A DNA stretch of 21,112 bases from assembly GCA_030592355.1 (NCBI GenBank), contig JAUVJE010000010.1:1-21112 (forward strand), read 5' to 3'. A program made the position numbers and the translations under genes. Under the pieces are notes generated by a model. That model did not search any database, was not told the DNA's origin, and worked only from the letters and a program-made list of their open reading frames with translations. Of the stretch, positions 7,981-13,817 are shown piece by piece. Numbering within the stretch: the first letter of the stretch is position 1; every line of letters starts with the position of its first letter. This DNA comes from Clostridia bacterium (lineage in GTDB: Bacteria; Bacillota; Clostridia; DUPQ01).

Positions 7981-9246
7981 ATGGCCTTTTCACTTATTTG
8001 GAATACGAGTATCAGGTGTGTTGATGGTTATGTGGAAATTGACTTCAACATAAGCCCGGTGGTCAGGAGAAAACCTGAAGATTTTCCGGGACTTCCTGAT
8101 AATCTTGAAGTAATTGTATATAGGAAAGAAGCCAAAGACTACCATTATAATCTTTTCAGAAACGAATTCTTTGAAACGGAGAATATTGAAGAAGCGAATT
8201 GCGTTTTTACCGGTAAACCTGTTAGAAAATCTTTTAATATGTTCAGATGGGTGGATAAAAATGTTGAAGATGGAAAAGTTTATACTTACTGGCTGACAAC
8301 GAAGATGAATGACAGGCATTTATCGCCCCTGTCGGTAAGGGTAGTTGATAAGGATGTCATATGGACTCATGAGAAAACCCTTGCTGAATCCAGACGAATT
8401 GCCGAATTTTACAAAGGCGTTGAATTCACCAATTACGGATATTCCGTCAAAGGTAGGGAAATGTTCGCATTAAAGAAGGGAAATATGGATAGGGCGGTTG
8501 TAATTGTAGGCGGGATTCATGCGGCCGAAGCCGGTCAATTCACCGCGCTGGATGTTTTTGAAAAATTTTTAAAAAACAAGGATGACGCCTTCTTTAGTAA
8601 AATCGGTTTCGCGGTTCTGCCGTCTGCTAATCCCGATGAAGCCCAGAGGATGGCCATGGGATACACCTCATATCTGAGAGTAAATTCAGCAGGTGTTGAT
8701 TTAAATAGGAATTTCCCAGCGGATTGGGATATTGTAAGCGATATGTATGGTCTTCGCACGGACGACCCGGAATCCGCTACATACAGAGGGCCGAGATTTG
8801 CCTCGGAACCCGAGACCCGTGCAGTCATTTCGTTTATGAAATCGTTAAATCCTATATCCGTATTCTCTTTGCATTGTTATCCGGGAGGGATAACCTACGA
8901 TCAGTTCTTAGGACCGGGCGTCGGAGGAGAGGATTCCGAATACGTTGAAAAATGCAGGGAGCTCGTGATTCCATATAGTAAAAAATTTAGAAAAAACGAA
9001 TATCCCGGGCAATTGTTCCTTACGTTTGGCGCTACGCCGGGAAGTTTTCCCGTATGGGTATACAGGAACTACCATGTTCCGGTCTTTGACATGGAGGCAT
9101 GGGACTATTTTGTCAGAAACCATGAAGGGGCTTTAAAAGCTTGCAGATTTGGAGCTGATATCGAAATGATGAATGATATCACCCAAAGGCATTTTGCTGG
9201 AATGGAAAATTATCTTTCAAAATATATTGAAACAAAGGGTCTGTAG
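7981..9246 (+). CDS. M14-family zinc metallocarboxypeptidase, cytoplasmic
   Basis: A 421-residue protein. Residues about 1-125 form a beta-rich N-terminal domain, and about 130-410 the M14 carboxypeptidase fold. Zinc ligands are His180 and Glu183 (GGIHAAEAGQ) and His298 (FSLHCY). The substrate-binding NR pair is in VDLNRNFP (Arg243), and the catalytic Glu is Glu372 in VFDMEAWDY. All expected catalytic residues are present. There is no signal peptide, unlike many M14 enzymes, so it should act on peptides inside the cell. It has a strong SD (AGGGGGG) 3-4 nt from the ATG. It is followed by the 5-oxoprolinase genes and shares an 18-nt upstream element with pxpA, suggesting that both act in one peptide/amide scavenging route. 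The exact substrate (C-terminal residue or gamma-glutamyl link) is not determinable. Confidence 0.88.
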   Translation: MAFSLIWNTSIRCVDGYVEIDFNISPVVRRKPEDFPGLPDNLEVIVYRKEAKDYHYNLFRNEFFETENIEEANCVFTGKPVRKSFNMFRWVDKNVEDGKVYTYWLTTKMNDRHLSPLSVRVVDKDVIWTHEKTLAESRRIAEFYKGVEFTNYGYSVKGREMFALKKGNMDRAVVIVGGIHAAEAGQFTALDVFEKFLKNKDDAFFSKIGFAVLPSANPDEAQRMAMGYTSYLRVNSAGVDLNRNFPADWDIVSDMYGLRTDDPESATYRGPRFASEPETRAVISFMKSLNPISVFSLHCYPGGITYDQFLGPGVGGEDSEYVEKCRELVIPYSKKFRKNEYPGQLFLTFGATPGSFPVWVYRNYHVPVFDMEAWDYFVRNHEGALKACRFGADIEMMNDITQRHFAGMENYLSKYIETKGL

Positions 9247-9258
9247 AATATGAAATAT

Positions 9259-9276
9259 ATTGAGTCAAGTATCCGT
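9259..9276 (+). repeat. 18-nt direct repeat, copy 2 (upstream of pxpA)
   Basis: ATTGAGTCAAGTATCCGT, identical to 7938-7955 and 1.3 kb away. It forms the left half of the dyad at 9261-9291. Chance identity of 18 nt in two short intergenic gaps flanking a single gene is very unlikely. Confidence 0.75.
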
Positions 9277-9291
9277 CGGATGATTGACTCA
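9261..9291. promoter_or_regulatory. 31-bp dyad, probable operator before pxpA
   Basis: TGAGTCAA (9261-9268) mirrors TTGACTCA (9284-9291) exactly. The inside continues as ATCCG (9271-9275) and CGGAT (9277-9281) around central base 9276. Only the 9269/9283 position is mismatched, with 9270/9282 a G-U type pair. No T run follows, and it ends 29 nt before the pxpA start, so a repressor or activator binding site is more likely than a terminator. Confidence 0.6.
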
Positions 9292-9320
9292 CTCGGGGCG
9301 ATGGTCAGAATAGGATGAAG

Positions 9321-10070
9321 ATGAAATTTATTGATATTAACTGCGATATGGGCGAAAACGTGGGTGACGATAACGCTGTCATTAGGTATATCAGCAGCGC
9401 TAATATTGCCTGCGGCGGACACGCCGGTGATGTTGATACCATGCTTAAGACGATAGAGCTTGCGGTAGCTAACGGTGTTTACGCAGGTGCTCATCCCGGA
9501 TATCCGGACATGGAAAATTTCGGTCGCCTCGAGCTTGAACTGACTGATGAAGCTGTTGTGGAGACGGTGCTTTCTCAAATTAATTTATTTAGAAATGTTG
9601 TGGACAGGGTAGGTGCTGACATAAGCCACATAAAACTGCACGGAGCTTTATATAACCGTGCCGCATCTGATTATAAACTGATGAGGCTGATAGCGTTATC
9701 TGTTAAAAGTGAATTCGGAAACATCCCTTTCTTTACGCTGGCAGGTTCTGTATCAGAGCAGGCGGTTTTAGATGCAGGCGGCAGATTTTTAAGCGAAGGA
9801 TTTTCCGACAGGGCATATGATTCCGCAGGGAAACTTGTTCCCCGCAACCAAGAGCGGTCGGTGATTCATGACGGAACGGCTATTGCCCAAAGAGCACTAA
9901 ATATGGTTAAGTTTGGTGAAATCAAGTCAATTGAAGGAATGGGTATTAACATGGTTGTAGATACTATTTGCATTCATGGAGATACTCCCGGAGCAGTTGG
10001 GATTGCCAAAGCAATTAATACTGCATTTATCGGGAATGGAATAACTGTCGGGAGATGGGATGCATTATAA
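9321..10070 (+). CDS. pxpA: 5-oxoprolinase subunit A (LamB/YcsF family)
   Basis: A 249-residue LamB/YcsF protein, the hydrolytic subunit of the ATP-dependent 5-oxoprolinase PxpABC that opens 5-oxoproline (pyroglutamate) to glutamate. Family motifs are all present: INCDMGE, ANIACGGHAGD, GAHPGYPD, IKLHGALYN, and the C-terminal ICIHGDTPGAV. Length matches the family. ATG 9321 is chosen over ATG 9315 because AGGA (9312-9315) is then 5 nt upstream and the protein begins MKFIDINCDMGE, as relatives do. From 9315 the SD would abut the start. It overlaps pxpB by 11 nt and follows a 31-bp dyad likely to be its operator. Confidence 0.95.
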   Translation: MKFIDINCDMGENVGDDNAVIRYISSANIACGGHAGDVDTMLKTIELAVANGVYAGAHPGYPDMENFGRLELELTDEAVVETVLSQINLFRNVVDRVGADISHIKLHGALYNRAASDYKLMRLIALSVKSEFGNIPFFTLAGSVSEQAVLDAGGRFLSEGFSDRAYDSAGKLVPRNQERSVIHDGTAIAQRALNMVKFGEIKSIEGMGINMVVDTICIHGDTPGAVGIAKAINTAFIGNGITVGRWDAL

Positions 10071-10713
10071 AGTATTCAATCCGGCTGAAAACTATATTCT
10101 GCTGGATTTTGGAAACAAAATAGATGAAAAGCTTAACAAGTATGTAATTGCCTTGGCTGAATGTATAAAGCATAAAGCCATTATCGAAATTATTCCCGCA
10201 TATTCGAACCTGTTGATTGAGTACGATAGCAATGAAATCGGAGTCAAGGCATTAAAAACCTATTTAAAGCGGTTAAGACCGGTTATCTCAGAAACGCAGG
10301 GTAAAATAATAGAAATTCCGGTTGTTTACGGCGGAGAATACGGCCCCGATCTTAGTTTTGTTGCCAGGAGAAATGGAATCTCAGAAGAAGAAGTCATAAG
10401 CCTTCACAGTTCAATAATTTATCGTGTATACATGCTCGGCTTTTTGCCGGGCTTTTGTTATCTTGGCGGTATGGATTCCAGGATATCCTGTGAAAGACTT
10501 GAAATGCCCCGCCTAAAAATACCGAAGGGGTCAGTTGGCATTGCCGGCATGCAGACAGGAATTTACCCTGAAGCCAGTCCGGGCGGATGGAGACTGATAG
10601 GCAGAACTGCATTTGAATTATTCAGACCGCAGGAAATTGAACCATTTCCCATTCATGCAGGGGATAATGTTAAATTCACACCCATCAGCAGGGAGGATGC
10701 CAAATGGATATGA
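10060..10713 (+). CDS. pxpB: 5-oxoprolinase subunit B (KipI family)
   Basis: A 217-residue KipI/YbgJ-family protein, which with PxpC forms the ATP-dependent part of 5-oxoprolinase that activates 5-oxoproline. Diagnostic segments are YMLGFLPGFCYLGGMD (about residues 126-141), PRLKIPKGSVGIAGMQTGIY (about 150-169) and SPGGWRLIGRTAFELF (about 173-188). Length is the family norm. The start overlaps the end of pxpA by 11 nt, with GGGAG just upstream, and the end overlaps pxpC by 10 nt, which implies translational coupling. In B. subtilis, KipI also inhibits the sporulation kinase KinA. That role is not implied here because the full pxpABC set is present. Confidence 0.95.
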   Translation: MHYKVFNPAENYILLDFGNKIDEKLNKYVIALAECIKHKAIIEIIPAYSNLLIEYDSNEIGVKALKTYLKRLRPVISETQGKIIEIPVVYGGEYGPDLSFVARRNGISEEEVISLHSSIIYRVYMLGFLPGFCYLGGMDSRISCERLEMPRLKIPKGSVGIAGMQTGIYPEASPGGWRLIGRTAFELFRPQEIEPFPIHAGDNVKFTPISREDAKWI

Positions 10714-11552
10714 TAAAAATCATTCTCCCCGGAATATATTCATCTATTCAAGATAACGGCAGACGCGGTTACAGAAAATTCGGGATGCCTCTGTCGGGAG
10801 CAATGGATCCATATGCCTTTAGGAGGGGAAACCTTATTCTTGGCAATAAACCTGGTTCAGCCGCGGTTGAAATAACGGGACATGGTTTTGAGTGCGAATT
10901 TCAAGGAGATGCAAAAATCTGCGTCACCGGAGCAGATCTGGGGGTTGAATTAAAAAGAGGAAACAAAAAAATCAATCTTGGCAAGATTATCTCCGTAAAG
11001 AAAGGCGAAAGGCTTAACTTCACCCGGACAGTATGCGGACTGCGGGCGTATATGCATATTGCCGGGGGGATTGATTCAGCGGTCAGAATGGGAAGTAGGT
11101 CAATGCAAAGGAGTGAAAAACTAAATGCGGGCGATAAATTGGGTGTTCTTGAAAATAGCACAGGCCTGTCCAGGGGTTATTACAGTAATTCGTATATTGA
11201 AGAAAGCGGCGATTATATATTGAGAGTGAGAAAGGGTCCCGATGCAAACCTATTTCCGGATAAGTACTTAAAGCAGCTTAAGAAAGCGGTTTTTACCGTA
11301 AGTTCTTACCATGACAGAATGGGCATACGTCTTGACCATAGTATAAAAATTGAACCGGTGGTCAAAAGCATAGTGACAAAACCTGTTTTCCCGGGGTGTA
11401 TTCAAATGCCCGGAAACGGCAGTCCCATAATAATTATGAACGACGGACAGACAACCGGAGGATACCCAATATGGGTAGTTATAGAAAAAGAAGATTTGCG
11501 AATTGCCGGGCAGTTAAAATCAGGCGACAATATAAAATTTTTACATGTATGA
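10704..11552 (+). CDS. pxpC: 5-oxoprolinase subunit C (KipA/YbgK family)
   Basis: A 282-residue biotin-dependent-carboxyltransferase-like (KipA/YbgK) protein, partner of PxpB in the 5-oxoprolinase complex. Family motifs are GIYSSIQDNGRRGYRKFGMP, LSGAMDPYAFRRGN, SSYHDRMGIRL, and the C-terminal PGCIQMPGNGSPIIIMNDGQ followed by TTGGYP. It is somewhat shorter than common relatives of about 300-330 residues, with the shortening apparently in loops because all core motifs remain. The ATG at 10704 overlaps pxpB by 10 nt; GGGAGG lies about 10 nt upstream within pxpB. Last gene of the pxp cluster. An extended -10 promoter for the next unit begins 13 nt after its stop codon. No dedicated permease gene accompanies the cluster. 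Confidence 0.93.
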   Translation: MDMIKIILPGIYSSIQDNGRRGYRKFGMPLSGAMDPYAFRRGNLILGNKPGSAAVEITGHGFECEFQGDAKICVTGADLGVELKRGNKKINLGKIISVKKGERLNFTRTVCGLRAYMHIAGGIDSAVRMGSRSMQRSEKLNAGDKLGVLENSTGLSRGYYSNSYIEESGDYILRVRKGPDANLFPDKYLKQLKKAVFTVSSYHDRMGIRLDHSIKIEPVVKSIVTKPVFPGCIQMPGNGSPIIIMNDGQTTGGYPIWVVIEKEDLRIAGQLKSGDNIKFLHV

Positions 11553-11564
11553 ACGAGTTGCATC

Positions 11565-11573
11565 TGATATAAT
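11565..11573 (+). promoter_or_regulatory. Extended -10 promoter before DUF2007 gene
   Basis: TGATATAAT is a perfect -10 (TATAAT, 11568-11573) with the TGn extension. No good -35 lies at 17 nt, as expected for extended -10 promoters. The predicted start is near 11580. A strong GGGGG SD (11588-11592) precedes the ATG at 11600. It may drive the glycan block. Confidence 0.6.
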
Positions 11574-11599
11574 CATATAAATGAAATGGGGGTTGCATC

Positions 11600-11950
11600 A
11601 TGGCTGAAAAACTACTTTTTGTAGTAAATGACAGTGTGGAATTGTATCTTTATGAAGGAATACTAAAACAAAATAAAATACCATATTTATTAAAACGACC
11701 AAACATGAGGGGGTATTTAAAAATCATAACGGGAACAGCCCATGCCGTGCCGGCTGAAATATATGTTCCTGAAGAAGCATACGACCATGCAATGGAGCTT
11801 ACCGAAGTTATTAGAACAGAAGAGAACAAAGGTCCGGGGAGTAAGGGAGACCCGCTGGCAAGGCGTAAAAATATTATCGCCTGGGTAATCTTTGGTGTAT
11901 TTGCAGTATTGTTGATAATAGCACTTGCGTCAGGTTTCTTTCGCCAGTAA
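11600..11950 (+). CDS. DUF2007-domain protein with C-terminal membrane anchor
   Basis: A 116-residue protein. Residues about 1-70 match the DUF2007 ('putative signal transducing protein') pattern: a start strand LLFVVNDSVELYLYEGILKQ, a helix, and VPAEIYVPEEAYDHAMELT, a small ferredoxin-like alpha/beta fold. A basic stretch (ARRKN, about 87-91) precedes one hydrophobic helix (about 93-113), then FFRQ. It is probably a single-pass protein with its domain in the cytoplasm. The biochemical role of DUF2007 is not established. It has its own extended -10 promoter and strong SD. The heparinase-like gene starts 22 nt after it, so both probably share a transcript. Confidence 0.75.
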   Translation: MAEKLLFVVNDSVELYLYEGILKQNKIPYLLKRPNMRGYLKIITGTAHAVPAEIYVPEEAYDHAMELTEVIRTEENKGPGSKGDPLARRKNIIAWVIFGVFAVLLIIALASGFFRQ

Positions 11951-11971
11951 ATTGTAAACGGAGGTTTAAAT

Positions 11972-13816
11972 ATGGAAATTATTAAATGGAATTCAGTAAA
12001 AGATAAAATCAAGCAATCCGAATGGGCTGCCAAGCTCTATGAAGAGATGAAAGAGTCAACCGACGGGTTCATAAGCACATACCACGATGATGCTTTGAAA
12101 ATTGCCGGGTGGGGACATAATTATCACTGCGACGACTGCGCGGGACGTCTGAGATTTGATGTCAATTCGCCTGATGCCCATGTGTGTACGGTTTGCGGAA
12201 AAGTGAATACAGGTTCAAAAAAAGACAATGCATGGACGGCATCTTACAGGGGAAGGACCTTTGGGACTGTTTTTAAAGCCGGTGTGCTTTATCGTCTTGA
12301 CGGCGATGACAGATATCCGGAATTTATCAGGACAGTAATGGATTTCTTTGCTGATAATTATGAAACTTTTACTGCAGAATCACCAGCGAAACGGTTTGAG
12401 GGCAAACTGACGGGTATTAATCTGTCCGATGCAGTCAGCATAATACAGGGTGTCTTCGGTATGGATATGGCAAGGGATGCATTTTCGCAGGAGGAACTGG
12501 ATAAATGGCATGATAAACTGTTCATACCTCAGGCGGACATGTACGACCAGTTTTCCAATAAGATATATAATATTCCCGCATGGATGAAGGCTGCCGAAGG
12601 CATAATCGGATTGTTTTTCAATGATGAGAAAATAATCAATAATGCGTTTTACTCACGCTTTGGAATTATGGACCAACTGAGAAGGGGGGTTACAAAAGAA
12701 GGTATGTGGTTTGAGTATTCGCCCCACTATCATTTTTATTGTGCCCACCCAATAACATTTTTAGTTTATTTTGCAAAAAAATATAATCTTGAAATACCTG
12801 ATGCGGATGAGCTATATAAATATTTGGATGATTTATATATGTTTCCCATTAAAAATATGTTCAGCAACGGGCGGCTTCCGAATCCGAGCGATGGTTGGCC
12901 TGAGGTAGAAATTACAAGATACAGGCAGCAGCTTGAATACGCGGCGGCTATTTTGGATAATGACTATATTAAGCAAGTGCTGGGCGCGGCATATAAGGAT
13001 GGGATGCCGTCCATCCCGGAACGGCTTCTTTTTAACCCCGGATATGAAAATAAAGGCCTACCGCATTTTGGTTCCCAAAACAATCCGGACTCTTTCAATG
13101 CAATACTGAAGAATGATATAACTGAAATATATCTGAAGACCGGCATTAAAACAATAAGCCATGCGCATCCTGATGTCATGACAATAGAACTGTGCTTTTT
13201 CGGTGATCTTGTATCCGAAGATCTCGGATCCAACGGTTACAGCACCAAAATATTTCAGGAGTGGCAGCACAAGACCATATCACATAATACTGTAATATTA
13301 GATATGACGGACCAGAAATACGAGCCTGTCGGAGAGGGAATCTGGCCGGAGGGGATTGTAGAATACTATGATGAAAACCGAATCAGGGCGAAAAGCAAAA
13401 ATGTCTATGAATGCTGCGACTATACAAGGGATATCAGGATAGACGGACCGGTGGTTTATGATGAATTCCTTATAAAGGGAGTGGAGGAATATAATATTGA
13501 CTGGCTTTTCTACTGCAAGGGAGAACTGTCAAACGAATATGATGCAGAAGCAGTAGAAAGTCTTGGAACAGAAGAAGGCTATCAGCACTTGTTTGATATA
13601 AGAAAATTCAACGGTAAAAATGACTGGACGGTTTCCTTTGAAATGGATGATAAAACAGTTCGTCTGGACATGGAAGGCGCCCCTGGTACAGAGGTTTTTA
13701 TGGTAAACAGCTATACAAGAGATTTCAACAGCACCCGGCCCGGAGTCATCGTTAGGAGAAAAGGGACAGGTTCGTTTTTTAAAACAAAATATACATGTGT
13801 AAAGAAGGGTAGTTAA
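11972..13816 (+). CDS. Heparinase II/III-type lyase-like protein
   Basis: A 614-residue protein in two parts: an (alpha/alpha) toroid-like N-terminal domain (to about 360) and a C-terminal beta-sandwich from about 375 that carries the heparinase II/III pattern. Candidate catalytic elements are the aromatic/His-rich EYSPHYHFY (about 248-256), ISHAHPDVMTIE with His397 and His399, and QHKTISHNTVILD with His438. These match Tyr/His elements of uronate-polysaccharide lyases, which cleave by beta-elimination. A rubredoxin-like four-Cys site lies near the N-terminus (C53xxC56, C72xxC75) and should bind a metal. There is no signal peptide, so it probably acts on imported oligosaccharides. SD GGAGG precedes the ATG. 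The GH78-like gene follows after 1 nt. The substrate is unknown, and another activity is possible because family members vary widely. Confidence 0.8.
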   Translation: MEIIKWNSVKDKIKQSEWAAKLYEEMKESTDGFISTYHDDALKIAGWGHNYHCDDCAGRLRFDVNSPDAHVCTVCGKVNTGSKKDNAWTASYRGRTFGTVFKAGVLYRLDGDDRYPEFIRTVMDFFADNYETFTAESPAKRFEGKLTGINLSDAVSIIQGVFGMDMARDAFSQEELDKWHDKLFIPQADMYDQFSNKIYNIPAWMKAAEGIIGLFFNDEKIINNAFYSRFGIMDQLRRGVTKEGMWFEYSPHYHFYCAHPITFLVYFAKKYNLEIPDADELYKYLDDLYMFPIKNMFSNGRLPNPSDGWPEVEITRYRQQLEYAAAILDNDYIKQVLGAAYKDGMPSIPERLLFNPGYENKGLPHFGSQNNPDSFNAILKNDITEIYLKTGIKTISHAHPDVMTIELCFFGDLVSEDLGSNGYSTKIFQEWQHKTISHNTVILDMTDQKYEPVGEGIWPEGIVEYYDENRIRAKSKNVYECCDYTRDIRIDGPVVYDEFLIKGVEEYNIDWLFYCKGELSNEYDAEAVESLGTEEGYQHLFDIRKFNGKNDWTVSFEMDDKTVRLDMEGAPGTEVFMVNSYTRDFNSTRPGVIVRRKGTGSFFKTKYTCVKKGS

Positions 13817-13817
13817 A

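Noticed and set aside
9261..9291. Dyad read as an intrinsic terminator after the peptidase gene
   Set aside because: No T run follows the stem, which is instead followed by CTCGGGGCG.
10060..11552. KipI/KipA sporulation-kinase inhibitor pair or urea amidolyase-like carboxylase
   Set aside because: The adjacent LamB/YcsF gene and the overlapping order pxpA-pxpB-pxpC fit 5-oxoprolinase. No biotin carboxylase domain is present.
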